NCBI GenBank assembly: GCA_028753945.1
Contig: JAPNXP010000010.1
Location: 3,413,042-3,477,041, forward strand
Source: Hexactinellida sp. DTS-2022
Lineage: Eukaryota; Porifera; Hexactinellida
Direction: 5' to 3'
Length of the DNA stretch: 64,000 nt
In this document: positions 46,153-58,533 of the stretch, piece by piece
How the letters are laid out: each line of letters begins with the position of its first letter
Position numbering within the stretch: the first letter of the stretch is position 1
Notes under the pieces: model-generated
Database searches by the model: none
Seen by the model: the letters and a program-made list of their open reading frames with translations, nothing else
Told to the model about the DNA's origin: nothing
Made by a program: the position numbers and the translations under genes

Positions 46153-49100
46153 GCTCAACTATGTACATCGGGATATCAAGCCTGATAATATTCTAATTGA
46201 CAAAAATGGCCATATTAAATTAGCAGATTTTGGATCTTGTTTGAAGCTTGATGATACAGGTAAAGCGCATAGTAACATAGCTGTAGGGACACCGGACTAT
46301 ATAAGTCCTGAGATTCTCAGGGCTATGGAGGATGGAAAAGGTACTTATGGTAAAGAATGTGATTGGTGGAGTTTAGGTATTTGTTTGTTTGAAATGTTGT
46401 TTGGTGAAGTTCCATTTTATGCAGAAAGTTTGGTTGATACGTATAGCAAAATTGTTGAACATACATTCAGTTTCCCACAAAATATTGATTATAAAGTTTC
46501 TTATTCAGCGAGAGATTTGATTTCAAAACTAATATGTTCTGCAGATATTCGACTTGGAAAAGATAGTCCGACTCAAATTAAAGAACATCCATTTTTTGAT
46601 GATATTGATTGGTTACATTTAAATTCATTTGATCCACCTTATATACCTGAATTTGTTGATGATTGTGACACATCAAATTTTGATGAAATTCTTGAACCTT
46701 TACATTCAAAACAATCACTACCACCTTCAAATTTCAAACATATTCCAGGTCAACTTCCTTTTGTTGGATTTAGTTATATGGGCATTAATAAAATTGTTTT
46801 TAAAAATAGCCAAATGTTTACATCTAATTTTGAAAATCCTCTTGAACCTTTATTTATTTCTGGTAATGATTTAAATCTTAAAACAACTCAGTTCCCAAAT
46901 TCATTTGATAATATTAATACTGAGTTGTTTGATGAATCAAAAAATCATGTGAAAAGTGGTAATATTGAAGATGCAACAATGGTTAATAATAGCGTGAACC
47001 CGAATATAGTATCTAAAGAATTCCATGAAATACTGCAAATCAATTCTCATTCAAACATGTCTAATGATTATCAAACATGTGAACTTTTGGAACATTCAAG
47101 TATGGAAAAATCAGATGATTTGATTAAACTATGTAATTCTTACGCCCTAAATGGAGACTCTTATAAACTATTGCAAGAATTCAAAACACTATATTGCAAA
47201 TATGAAAATATTAAATCATTATATTCTTCAGTGAGAAATGATAATGATGAAATGCAGGAAAATTTTGCTAAAAGCGAATTGCACTTAAAGGTAGATAAAT
47301 TTGACTGTAATCCAGATGATGTCAAAAATACTTCTAAAGTCATGAAAAATTATGTTACTAATACGTGTTCTACAAACAAAATGGTTGATACGGGAACTGG
47401 GGAACAGTTCAGTATTCATGAAATATCTTTGTACAGTGAACAGTTGACAACTTTGTGTAACGATATGTTGGTAGAAAAGGATGCTCGAACATGTCTCGAA
47501 GATTTAGCGAACGAAATTATTTGTGATATAGAAAAAATTAAACAATGCAATAAAATCGAGAACTGGCACGAGAGAAGGTCATTAAAAAATGATAGTCAGA
47601 AAATACATGAACTTGAATTAGCCCTTGACTCAGAAATAAATGCGAAACAACAGATTTCCGACGAGTTAACTCGTGCTAAAGAACAGCAGGCATTAAATGA
47701 AACACAGTTATATTCTCTTACTAAACAAGCTCAGGACTTATATACACTAATACACAAGCAGCAAAGTGAATTAGATGATAAAGATCAAGAATTGAGAGCG
47801 TTAAGAGACAAGTTATTTTGCCTCTCACCTCCTTCTGATTTGAATTTACACAGTAAAGACTCGCTAGTTGCTTATTTAGCTGCTGATTCGGGTGAACATA
47901 TTTCAAAATATAATAAAATCATGTTAAATGAAAATTCTGATTTCATTTGTGATAAATTTGAGAGCCTTTCATCATCAAGTACTATTTCTGGTACACCACC
48001 AAATTCTCCTACAAGAATTCCTAAGCAAGAGATTAAATCTTTTAGAAATATTAAAACTGACCAACATCACCATTTCATAATGGTTTCTTTCCAAGAGCCA
48101 ATAATATGTGATTTATGTTGCTCTTTTATGTTAGGAATGATTCGTCAAGGTGTCCGTTGTGAGATATGTAATTATCAATGTCATCTCCATTGCGCGGATT
48201 TGAAGGACATAACTCCATGTCCTACAACACAAAAAGGAAGGAAGTTAATTTTTAATGCTGCTACTGGAATCGGTACAATTTATCAAGGTTGGGTTAAAGT
48301 ACCAAAGCCAAATGGAGTAAAGAAAGGTTGGCTAAAACAATTAATGATTATTTGCGACTATAAAATAATCTTTTATGAAGAGTCCATTGATAAATTTCAA
48401 TCTTTCAAAGTTGTTCAGTTAATTGATATTTGTGATGAAGATTTCTTTATTAGCAAAGTTGTTGATTCTGAAGTAATTCATGCACACCCTAAATTAGTCC
48501 CCCAAATATTCAAACTTTCTTCATGTATTCGTGGTTGTAAAGATATTAATCCCTCAATATTAGTACTTATGCAAAATGAAAGTATTAGAGATACGATTTT
48601 AACAATATTGACTGAATTAAAATCATTTGTGAAGCAGAATAAACTTACAAAATTGCCTTTTTATAGGCCCCGTGAACTTTATGATACAGTTCAACTAGAT
48701 ATATTAAGATATATCAATACTGCATGTATCATTGACCACGAGAGAATTGTTGTAGGATGCGAAGATGGATTATATTTACTGGATATACCGAAAAATTATA
48801 GCAATAAAATATCGGATAAAAAGGTTTATCAGTTAGATCATGTGGAATCCGAGGGACTGCTTATTTACTCTGCCGGAAGACATAAAATGTTAAGAATGTT
48901 ACCTGTTTGTTCATTGGATTGTGGAAATTCTGCATCGCTTAAAATCGCTGAATCAAAGGGGACTAATTTATTTGTTACTGGTGTTGTTCATAAATCAACG
49001 TGTATAATTGTAGCTATTCGAAAACGCATTTTATTATTTGAGATAACTAAATCAATTGCATCAAAATATACGAAAATTAAAGAATTAAGCTTTCAAAGTC

Positions 49101-50071
49101 AAACTTTATCTTTAAATCTATTCGGTTCTAGAGTATGTGCTGGTTTTACTTCTGGATTTGTAATTTTTCCTATTCAGGGTGACACTCCCCCATTATACCT
49201 AATTGACAACGAGGATTCAACTCTTTCATTTTTAAGTGATAATCCTTTTGAACCATTATGTTCGGTGGAGTTAAACTTTGGTAAAGAATATTTACTATGC
49301 TTTGATCTTCTTGCAGTATTTGTGGATACTAATGGAAAACGATCTCGTCAGTACGAAATTAAATGGTTAGCAGCTCCATCTACAATTGTATATCATCCAC
49401 CATTTATTTTAGCTTATTGTGAGACTTCAATTGACGTTTATGATCCTAATTCAGGGGAATGGCTTCAGACACTCCCGTTGAAAAGAACCCAATCAATTTC
49501 GAAAGATGGTACAATTTTAGTTTCCTATCAATCTGATCCTCCTAAATTGGTATATTTGCAGAATTGTTCTACAAATCCGTTTGCAAAACTTCAATTGATA
49601 TTTCCAGAGGGATCTAATCTTAATCGTAAAAACACCTCCCAAAGAACTAGAATGTCCAAAGCAATGCTAGACGTCTGGAGGAGCAGATCTGATAAGAAAC
49701 ACATTGAGATAAGCCCTCCTACTGATTTTAGTCATGTTCAACATGTAGGCTCTAAGGATTTCTTTATTCTTCGCCCACTACCTGCTGATGCAGATGAACT
49801 TCCGAATCAGTCAGAGTGTAAGGATTTAACGTCAACTAACTATTTGACGTCTACACCTATTCAAAATGAAGCAATTCCCATTTATTCGAATGAAAATAAC
49901 CTTTATATTTCAACTTTACGTCAACCGAATTCAACAAATTTAACTGACGATCTGAATTTTTGTGTAAATACTGAACATAATCAAAATATAGTAAGTCCAA
50001 ATAAATTCTCATTGCCTAAGTTAACCGATAAAGATAAAAAAAAAGACTTCGGGAAAGAACATATGCTTTAA
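46153..50071 (+). CDS. MRCK: MRCK-type CDC42-binding kinase, 3.9-kb terminal exon
   Basis: About 1,305 codons open to a TAA at 50069-50071. Domain order: kinase C-lobe with YVHRDIKPDN (HRD) and KLADFGS (DFG) at 46157-46235, GTPDYISPE, ECDWWSLG, then the AGC tail with LPFVGFSYM near 46756. A low-complexity Asn/Ser-rich linker follows, then a coiled coil (HELELALDSEINAKQQI and LDDKDQELRALRDK, about 47600-47815). Next come a C1 zinc domain (HHF, CDLCC, CEIC, CHLHC; 48066-48220), a PH domain with GWVKVPKPNGVKKGW (48270-48640), a citron homology domain (about 48690-49565), and a CRIB motif ISPPTDFSHVQHVG (49707-49751) that should bind CDC42-GTP. All domains expected after the hinge are present. 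The coiled-coil part is shorter than in vertebrate MRCKs. Confidence 0.95.
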
Positions 50072-50302
50072 TATATTTGTTATATTTTTAATGTTGTAAT
50101 TTTTTGTACATATATCAATTTTGTGTCAATAAGTTATATATCAATGATGCCACTTAGCATTTTATTTTAGAATTTACTCATATGTCATGACATTTTTCTC
50201 TTTCGATACATTTCTTAAGTACCAAGACGACTTAATTGTTAGCTTCATAAATAATATTATTACCCGACTAATGAACGCAAGGCTGTAGTATATATATTTG
50301 TT
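50072..50302 (+). other. MRCK 3' untranslated region (probable)
   Basis: AT-rich sequence directly after the stop codon. No AATAAA is seen in the first 100 bases. An AATAAG at 50129-50134 is the only near-match to a polyadenylation signal, so the cleavage site is uncertain. Confidence 0.35.
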
Positions 50303-50456
50303 TGTATGTTCCGAGTTGAGTGAGAAACTGGACGTTTTCATATTCTGAAATTTGGCATATAGGGGTAACCTTTGGCCCCCGTCAACAAGTTGAGGTTTCA
50401 CTCAAAATTTCTCACTCCTCGCGAATTTATCACGTCATTGTCACATTTTCAGAAGT
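50303..50456 (+). repeat. Dispersed repeat, copy 2
   Basis: Inverted relative of 14462-14640, with shared blocks TATGTTCCGAGTTGA, GGCATATAGGGGTAA and CACTCAAAATTTCTCAC. Class unknown. Confidence 0.75.
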
Positions 50457-51382
50457 GTGAAAATTCACTTTATCACACATAATTCGCGCGCTCTAAGAGA
50501 TCAAAATCTAAAAAATTAATGGAACATGGACATCAACGACGCGGACATATTGGTTCATATCAGATTATAAACATGCTTACTCATTATTCGGTTTGATGAC
50601 CATCGTCGGATTGGGCTGCAGCCCTGGACCCGGGCTTAAATTTAAGGGGGCCCATGTAACTTTCTTTTAATTGAAGCAATCCCTAAAATTAGGGAAAATT
50701 AGCAATTCTCAAAGCCTATGAATAATTAGCGTACTGTACGATTCTAAACTCATATGGTGCTGAAACATTCTTAGATTCCAAAATAGCCGGCCTTGAGGCA
50801 GAACTTTCCAACTATAATTTATGAAATGCTAAACGGTTCGTGGGATATTCGAGGCAAATTAGAAATCAACTAATAATTTTTAAACAATATAATGACATTG
50901 ACAAGCAACAAGGTGGCTTGTTTTTTTAAAAAAATTCTTAATCACGGTATTCACTATTTGGCTTATAGATTATACTTTTGTTTTAGTCAATAGTTATGTA
51001 TTTTCCCAAATAATTAAGTGCAATGCACAAGTGCTACAAAACTAAAAATAATTCGAACTACGGTAAAAACAAAAAGTTGTTACACTGGATACTTTTTCAC
51101 AAGATCTCAGCTAAACGATGTGATTCAACTTCAACCAGTCTCATCTGACCTCTTGATAGAGAATCCTTATCAGACTCTAAAAGATATAAAACTTTGTGTT
51201 CCATCTGGCTATGGGGAGACAATATATCTGAAGATGTACAAAAACTTTGTCAAGGCTGGATTCGGTTAGCAGGTTAACCGTTGTATGCATTGACACTATA
51301 ACAGGAGTATAATTGGATTATTATATCTGTTCTGCTGTAGGTATTTTCAACTTAGAATAAGCACTTTCGTACTGTTTGCAAG
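50457..51382. other. Non-coding, worn MITE pieces
   Basis: GC-rich debris lies near 50615-50665 (GACCCGGGC, GGGGGCCC). A CAAGGCTGGATTCGGTT end near 51252-51270 relates to 12850-12975 and 57180-57290. The open frame at 51018-51269 shows no known motif. Confidence 0.45.
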
Positions 51383-51384
51383 TA

Positions 51385-51850
51385 CAGTATACTCCGCTTA
51401 ACTGGGACACGTTTGTTCCGGACCTCTTGTCCCTATTAAGCGGAGCTCCCAATTAACGGAAGAAATTATATAATGTAGTGATCTACCAGCGATTTACAAC
51501 AATTTAAGTTTTAAACCTGTTACAACAATTCTTCCAATGCATGCGAACCCTTTATTCTACTCCCATAGTGTGAACCGTTTGGAATTATCCGTCAACTACA
51601 ATGTCAAAATCTCTGGTAAATTGCAATTTACGGAAAATAGACCATATTTAGAAATTTTGTTATACCTTTGTCAGAATTGATCAAGATTATTAGACTTTGG
51701 GGTGATCAATATAAATTTTGCATAGAGCGAGCACCTATTTTGAACCCAATTTGTTGAGTTTGTTCCGATTAACCGAAATTTTTTAGTATTAGCTTCTATG
51801 GAAAGGATTCGGTTCTTGGGGAAGTTGTCCCAATTAAGCGGAGTACACTG
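51385..51850. mobile_element. Tc1/mariner-superfamily (Tigger-like) MITE
   Basis: The ends are CAGTATACTCCGCTTAACTG and the complement of CAGTGTACTCCGCTTAATTG. TA flanks at 51383-51384 and 51851-51852. The interior repeats TCCC(A/T)ATTAAGCGGA segments. Non-coding. Confidence 0.88.
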
Positions 51851-51852
51851 TA

Positions 51853-52504
51853 AGTATGTTAAATTGGCTCATGGTTTACTTACCGCCCGAGGCCTTAAGG
51901 GTCATTAATTATTCCGCGAAGATGATATTGATCATAAAAATTTCACATTGTTAAATGGACTATTTTAGGCCCATTCAAGCTATTCAATTAATGATTGAAC
52001 GGTAAACCACGCACCAAGCTCGAAGCGGTTGGTGTGTGGTTGTGTTCTGCCGCGAAGCGCGCTAGTGTTAAATTAACTAAGGTCTTCTGAGATGGGTTCC
52101 TTATAAATAACCTGAAAATCATCTAATCCATTTGTATCTTGGATTATATCCTCCACAAATTGATTAGTGCCTCAAGCACTGGGGCTGAAGGCCACTTAAG
52201 GGCTCCTCAATCAATTGAAATATTAAGCCGTAGACTGGATCTGTTACACCCACATCGAAAGTGTTTTCTTCACAGAGGTTGGATAAACATTTAGAACAGA
52301 TGCAGCTTATTTTTTCATCAATGTTCATGTTGAAAAAAAGTACAACTACCTCGCTTACGAAGTTTGAATGATCACATTAACAGACAATATTAGGTAAAGA
52401 TTGTAGGAGATAGTTATCTAGAGTGATAGTCTCCAACTTCATATATTACTTCAATATATGGATCCAAGTAAATAATTGTGATCTTTAAAATCTTGAGAGG
52501 ATGT
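51853..52504. other. Non-coding with GCGAAGC-type repeat segment
   Basis: About 52010-52070 carries GCGGTTGGTGTGTGGTTGTG followed by GCCGCGAAGCGCGCTAGT, recurring in part at 14730-14790 and 16378-16450. No coding motif. Confidence 0.45.
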
Positions 52505-52512
52505 GATCAAAC

Positions 52513-52830
52513 CAAAGGCGGATCCAGACACACATCTGAGGGGGGGGGGGGGGGGCAAAGACTATTTCAGGGGGCTGTCTCCTCAAATTCTTAACTAAAT
52601 TTTCAACATACTAAATCTTAAATATTTCAAATAGTCAAAAATCCTTAAAATTAAAAAAGTGAGTGAGTTATACAGTATCTATCTATAATACTACTAAAGG
52701 TATATAATTGGTGCCATATGCGAAAATGAACTTTCAGGTCTGAGTGGGCACGGATGTTGTCAGTGGGGGTGGGGGGCAGGTTACAATTTAGGGGGCACAT
52801 GCCCTCCTGCCCCCCTTGGCTCCGCCACTG
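52513..52830. mobile_element. hAT-type MITE, relative of the nested MITE in the composite elements
   Basis: The ends are CAAAGGCGGATCCAGA and the complement of CAGTGGCGGAGCCAAG. The flanks GATCAAAC / GATCAAAT differ at one base. The interior shares GGTATATAATTGGT and CTTTCAGGTCTG blocks with 24924-25518. Confidence 0.88.
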
Positions 52831-52838
52831 GATCAAAT

Positions 52839-53554
52839 ACATAAATAACTCTCAGGAATATCACACGGGGTATTAATATGTTCTGTATACACATTCATAG
52901 TAGTCTTCATATCAAATTTAGCCATGAAAGTTGTACTCTTCCCTTCCCGGTTACATTAGGAATGCAGAATGTTGAAGTTGACCTCACTTGACAAGCTAAC
53001 GAATCTCCCAATCATATTGTAAGAATTGTGAATCACTCTATGAATTAAATGTAATAAAAGAGCTTATACAATTACAATATTACAGTCCAAGAGGCAGATA
53101 TCCGTATTATAAATCAATCTTAAGATTTCCTTTCTTATGCTTGAAAACAATTCTCCCTCCACCTAGCTATGGTCTGTTAAATATACTAAAATCCCAATTA
53201 TTGATTAATGTAAAGGTTTGATTTAATTGGAAGAAAGTTCGTAATAAGGTGAAGACTAGGATTTAATACTTGACGAGCTGTACTTACAACAACAAGTTCA
53301 ATACGATGGCCGAGACTTAACTGGATGTGACTCTGAACTCTATAAAAGCATACTCTGCTTCATGGTTGTTTCTTTGAAACAAACAACACCCTACCTCCTC
53401 AAAGCAATTCCTCTGACAAAATTAACCACCAAATTGGTCAAGATGGTATACTTAACTGCATATATAAACTAAGTGAACATTTTGCTATCTGAGCTGTTGT
53501 TTGTGACAACCACCACGAATGTTAGTACATATAATCACCATGGTTCTATTATAT
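52839..53554. other. No feature recognised
   Basis: AT-rich intergenic sequence without coding motif or clear repeat. Confidence 0.4.
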
Positions 53555-54268
53555 AGGGCTGAAACGAATATTCGAAATGAAACGAACGAAGCATTTTCTA
53601 AACGAACGAATATTCGTTCGTTTGGATGACTAAGCATTAAATCCATTTCAAGACACAAAATACATAGGAAGAGATTTTTTTAATGTTACAATTATTAAAT
53701 AATAGTTCTAAAGTGTATCAAATAGAAATTTTCTATTAATCAGCTAGTTTAGGTAGGAATTTATATTTACGATCTCTCAAAGATAATCAAAAGTCATCTT
53801 GTTGTCCAAGTTGTCCACAAATATTCGTTTCAATCTATTACGAGCCCTTCGGACTCGGTCGCTTTGCGACAGATCGGTGCTACGCACCTCAAGTTAACGG
53901 CCGCTACGCAGCCTCACTCCTCACTAAACAATTGATTACATAGTAATATTTGTCATAGTTATATACTTTTAATACTCGTTGAATGCTAACTTCTGGGTTG
54001 ATTTTGAATTTCCATTAATTTGTTTGCCTATTTGTGTAAACAACAATAAATATTAATATTATAAATTTATAAATGCGAAATTCGAAATCATTACCTATAT
54101 AACATTTGTAAGTTGGATTCTATCTCATAAGTGCGGTTTCTATTCCCCCATCACTTTGATACAATTCGGACAAACACGCAAACAACAATCGATTTTTTAT
54201 AATATAGATTCGTCTAAACGAATATTCGTTCAATCATTTCGAACGAATATTCGGTATATTCGTTTCAG
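53555..54268. mobile_element. hAT-type MITE, CGAATATTCG-word family, copy 2 with insert
   Basis: The ends are TAGGGCTGAAACGAATATTC and the complement of TACGGCTGAAACGAATA. The flanks GTTCTATTATA / GTTCTATATT resemble a damaged duplication. It carries about 350 bp of extra sequence (about 53840-54200) starting with GC-rich ACGAGCCCTTCGGACTCG, absent from copy 1, so it is itself a target of insertion. Confidence 0.82.
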
Positions 54269-54313
54269 CCGTAGTTCTATATTCATCTTTTGACGCGCGG
54301 AAACGCAATAACC

Positions 54314-54664
54314 CAGGACTTTTCACGAGTCACTTGATTTGACTCGATGACTCGTGAGTCACCACGAGTCATCGAGTCAGACTCGGTGACTCGAGACACC
54401 GAATTTTGTAACGAGTCAATTGACTCGGTGACTCGAGCAAGGATTCGCGAGCCATCAAGTTCAGGATCGCGAATTATTGATGTGTACGTATGGTAAGATT
54501 CAGCAATTGGAAATTGAGTATTACCTGAATATTCTTTTACTAATCTGATTATATTCAGAATTTGAAAAACCCATGAATCTAAAAAGATATAATCTGATTG
54601 ACTTGATGACTCGCGAGTTACCACGAGTCATTGAGTCAGACTCGGTGACTCATCAAAAGCCCTG
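54314..54664. mobile_element. hAT-type MITE, GACTCGTGAGTC-word family
   Basis: The ends are CAGGACTTTTCACGAGTCA and the complement of CAGGGCTTTTGATGAGTCA. The exact duplication CAATAACC lies at 54306-54313 and 54665-54672. Both arms are arrays of GACTCG and GAGTCA words forming overlapping palindromes. Confidence 0.93.
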
Positions 54665-54672
54665 CAATAACC

Positions 54673-55143
54673 AACCTTTTTATCCCGGATAAATATATAT
54701 AAATAACCTAATATTCGATAGTATAAATTATCAAAAACATCCGAAACAACCTGCTAACGAGTTTTTTTCATATACCGGCCTTAGATGTATCTCTGATGAA
54801 TGTAACTATTACAAGTGGCGCAGGAATTATTTGCCGGTTAATCTTCACCGCATTCATAGAAATGGTTTAGCAATAGAATGTCACATGAGAAAGTCCCCCA
54901 CCATAACATACCAATTACTGCACCCAGGAAATAATAAAGTCTGTCCCATTTACTTTAGCAATATTCAACCTAACAACTACCACACAAATTCGTCATTATT
55001 TTCCTGAAGAAATAACAGGTTCCTCCTTTCTAAGCATGTTTTAATATTGGGTGGCTCGTGGTAAACGCAAACGAAAGATTTCTCCGGGAAACGCACTAAT
55101 CGCGGGTTATGGAGAGATCGAGTTTAGAGAAATTTTCTGATTG
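54673..55143. other. No feature recognised
   Basis: AT-rich sequence between two MITEs. No coding motif. Confidence 0.4.
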
Positions 55144-55151
55144 GCTGAGTG

Positions 55152-55513
55152 CAGACATGGGGTCAAGCCCTTTCAAAAGGGCTTAAGTCCAAGCCCATCC
55201 CTTATCAGAAGGGCTTAAGCCCAAGCCTTTTTCTAAGCCCTTTTTGAAAAAGGGCTTAAGTCCAAGCTCAAGCCCTTAATAAAGGGCTTAAGTCCGGACT
55301 TAAGTCCTTTTACTCTAATTATTTAGAAATCCATACCTTATTTTATTGAATAAGTGCCTTGAAAAGGCTTGAAGCTCATCTATAAAGGGCTTAAGTCCAA
55401 GTCCGGACTTAAGCCTTTGTATTAAAGGAGGACTTAAGTCCGGATTTAAGCCCTCTAAAAAATGGGCTTAAGTCCAAAGGGCTTAAGCCCTTTGGGGCTT
55501 GGCCCCATGCCTG
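55152..55513. mobile_element. hAT-type MITE, GGGCTTAAGTCC-word family
   Basis: The ends are CAGACATGGGGTCAAGCCC and the complement of CAGGCATGGGGCCAAGCCCC. The flanks GCTGAGTG / GAAGAGTG match at six of eight bases. Roughly a dozen GGGCTTAAGTCC or GGACTTAAGTCC words fill it, so almost any part can pair with another. Confidence 0.8.
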
Positions 55514-55764
55514 GAAGAGTGTATGGAGAGACTCAGGTTAACATGGCCCTCAAAACAAACTTTTTGATGCTTATAAATACTAATGGGCAATAACAGATTT
55601 GAGTTAAGATTTATTAAAATAAGGCTCTAAAATCGTTCTCACTTGGAGATTACAGACTGATCTACTTGAGATGACGTTCTAGCAACATCGACATAAGTCA
55701 GGGGGTAGATTCTTAGTCTGAGAAGTATATCGCTAAGAATCAATTATGAAGGTGAAAACATATA

Positions 55765-55935
55765 CAGTCGAAATCGGGTTTTTTTGCCTTATCGGGTTAT
55801 TTTGCCTCCTTGCTTCTCCTTGTTTCTTCATAACCTCATAGAACTGTATATTGTTAAATACGGGTTTTTCTGCGTATCGGGTATTTTTGCCTCTTTTCCA
55901 TGCATTTAGGGGGCAAAAAAACCCAGTTTCGACTG
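55765..55935. mobile_element. Tc1/mariner-superfamily MITE, GTCGAAATCGGG family, copy 2
   Basis: The ends are CAGTCGAAATCGGGTTTTTT and the complement of CAGTCGAAACTGGGTTTTTT. TA flanks at 55763-55764 and 55936-55937. Reverse-complement relative of 40122-40309. Confidence 0.9.
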
Positions 55936-56157
55936 TATAACAAAGTACTGAACTCATCACAAAAAACTTCTTCTTTGTTAACAGATGAAGAATCAATCGC
56001 TGTACAATATTTGGTCAATCCATCAACCACAAAGACTTTGGTCATATATTCATTCCTAATACCATTTGTTTCAAGGTATTTATCTCGGTCATTGCTCAAA
56101 AACATTGATTGTGGAGTTCATAAAAAAAGCTCTCAATAACAATCCTCTATCCACTAC

Positions 56158-56306
56158 AGGCTTGTCAAAATTTCAGGTCATGACCTGAACTGACCTGAGT
56201 TTTGAGTGACCTGAGGCAATTTTTGTTAAAGACCTGAACTAACCGGAATAATTTAAAAAAAGAACGGACCTGAGTTAACAATTAGGGAACTTTTGACAAG
56301 CCTTAT
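56158..56306. mobile_element. Small MITE, GACCTGA-word family
   Basis: The ends are CAGGCTTGTCAAAA and the complement of AAGGCTTGTCAAAA. The interior repeats GACCTGAACTGACCTGAGTT-like words. The target duplication is unclear. Confidence 0.65.
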
Positions 56307-57972
56307 CGTCATTTGGATGAAATTATATTACACGTTTTGAATGGTTTTAAATATTTAGTATAAGTCGCAATAGTATTATTTTAGTACAGAGATTAAAATT
56401 AACAGTAAATATTGTAGAACAGATATTTGAATATTAATTAGATACAAACTCTGTTTGTGAATAATCTAACTAGCATTAATTAAAAACAACAACTAAAAAG
56501 AAATAATGTTAGAAACGCGAATGGCGTATATAAACAAGCCAAACGCGTTTGGCTGAATTAATATGCGCCAAACGCGTTGGCATTGAAACGAACTTGGACT
56601 GCAACACATACATTGCTAAAACTGTAATTCGTACAATATCAAGGCTAACGACCATTTAAGAGTTCAGCAACAGGTTGAAAATGGTGATCAAAATTTGCTT
56701 AGCTGGTGTTTTGTCCACGTGTTCATTATATTGAAATTATAATTAGCACGAATCATCCACTAATTGTACATCGGTTGCCAAAATCTGACCAGAATTCATT
56801 TGAGAAATCTGAAGATATTCTGTTGGTGAATGGTGAGCGTCTACAAACTTGACTTCCAAGTAAGGCAAATAAATCCAGCTCCTTGTATTCCAATGATCTG
56901 TATTTCTTTATAATAGTAGATGCTGGATATAAGAACGCCTGTTATAAGAACATTAACCGTTCTTAGGCTCCGGTTGCGATTCGATATATCGACATGGTTA
57001 ACTGATTATAAATCCAGATTATACCAGTGAATAAGACTCAGCATTAAAAAGTATACCCAAAAATACTACATTAATTGATACATTTAAATAAATTAAATTA
57101 AATATTTTATTTGGTGATGCCGTGATGGGAAATTGATTTATGATATCATTTTCTAACACAATTCAGATAATTTTAATTATTTATTCAATAATTTCCAACT
57201 AATACTGCTGATTTTCAACAGCCCGGAAAACTGGATAATGAGATCTGTAACCGCTAACCGATATTAGCAACGGCAAACCGAATCCAGCCTTGATATGTAG
57301 TTCCCGACGATGTTCTTATAACCGGCATCTACTGTTGTGTATTTTTCCGAATATAGCAGATATTGCTAGAAAAAAAACCCAGTTCCCATGTGGTTCAATA
57401 GACTCAGGGCGAGTGGAATAAACATTGCCAATTATTGCTGGATTTAATAATAGGTTGCATTTTGATAATTGTCACTAATGACTCACTATAGTTACTGGAA
57501 AATTGGAATGGAAGTTAGAGAAAGTACTAGACAGCAAGTATTTTCTCCATTTGCTACAGTGTTTTATTCATATTTCGAATATAAATATCGAAGGGGCAAG
57601 AGAAAATAGAATTCACTTCCAATATCAGCAGTGGTGTTTTGCCAAAAAAAGAAGTGGGGGGGGCGCTCCCTTTTCAAATTTAGCATTTTCTTAGAAAATA
57701 TAGGTGAAAACGGCCGCAATAATGAATCTATAGATAACTGATAGGAAGGAGGTTGTAACATTTTATGTAACTCTATGACAGCCTCCGCTAGAATCTTTTT
57801 TCCAAGTACGTAGATAGATAGCGATATTAATTGTCTAAATTTCTAATTCTCGAAGAAAGTGGACAATAATCAATTCCCAATTAATTAATAATTTTGTTGT
57901 GTCAACTTGAAGATCTTATGATAATCTTTTAATTCCGATAAAGTGAGTATACGTATATATATGATTGCATAA
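56307..57972. other. Non-coding, inverted-end element relic
   Basis: About 56926 (GTAGATGCTGGATATAAGAAC) and about 57311-57337 (GTTCTTATAACCGGCATCTAC) are inverted ends of an older element. Inside it 57180-57290 matches 12850-12975. ACGCGTTTGGC-type palindromes near 56515-56580 recall the tips of the Ginger-like element. No coding motif. Confidence 0.5.
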
Positions 57973-58097
57973 CAGGGGCGTCGCACGGCTCTGAAAAGTC
58001 TCCGGGCCAACAGTTAAAGTGGTCCGGCCAAAGCCAGATCCCTCCTATATAATATAGTACACGAAAAAAAAACCTGCCGGACCGCGTACTACGCCTG
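57973..58097. mobile_element. Small hAT-type MITE
   Basis: The ends are CAGGGGCGTCGCACGG and the complement of CACAGGCGTAGTACGCGG. TGCATAA occurs on both flanks, one base out of register with a perfect 8-bp duplication. GGTCCGGCC repeats inside. Confidence 0.65.
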
Positions 58098-58371
58098 TGC
58101 ATAATGTCAAAGTGTTGTGTCCTAGGCCATGTATAATTGGTAAATTAATGTATAGCTATTGAAAACAACTTTATACGAACATTTTAAAGATTTTGATAAT
58201 ATATTCACATTTTAAAGATTTTGGGAAAAAATTACCTAAAAATATTTTGGTTTTTGGATATAAAATATTATTATTTTAAATTTTTAAAGTGTTCTCATTT
58301 CTTAGCCGATCTATGTACATAGTTGAAAATAAACAAACAAATACAAAATGAACATAACGAACGATTTAAGA

Positions 58372-58533
58372 CAGTGGCGTCGTGCTCTATGGGCCCGGGG
58401 GGGCCCGGGCCCCCCCCAAAATTTCCTGTGCCCCCCCCCCCTTTTTTAGAGGCTTGTCCCGAAAAACATTGATCTGGTCACTAACTACGACACTCTGTGC
58501 CTCCCCAGAATGTATTCAAGCACGACGCCACTG
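58372..58533. mobile_element. Small hAT-type MITE
   Basis: The ends are CAGTGGCGTCGTGCT and its exact complement. The exact duplication ATTTAAGA lies at 58364-58371 and 58534-58541. The core is GGGCCCGGGGGGGCCCGGGC. Confidence 0.95.

Noticed and set aside
54283..54624. 113-codon minus-strand frame rich in Ser, Arg and Thr
   Set aside because: It is the GACTCG/GAGTCA word array of a MITE read as protein.
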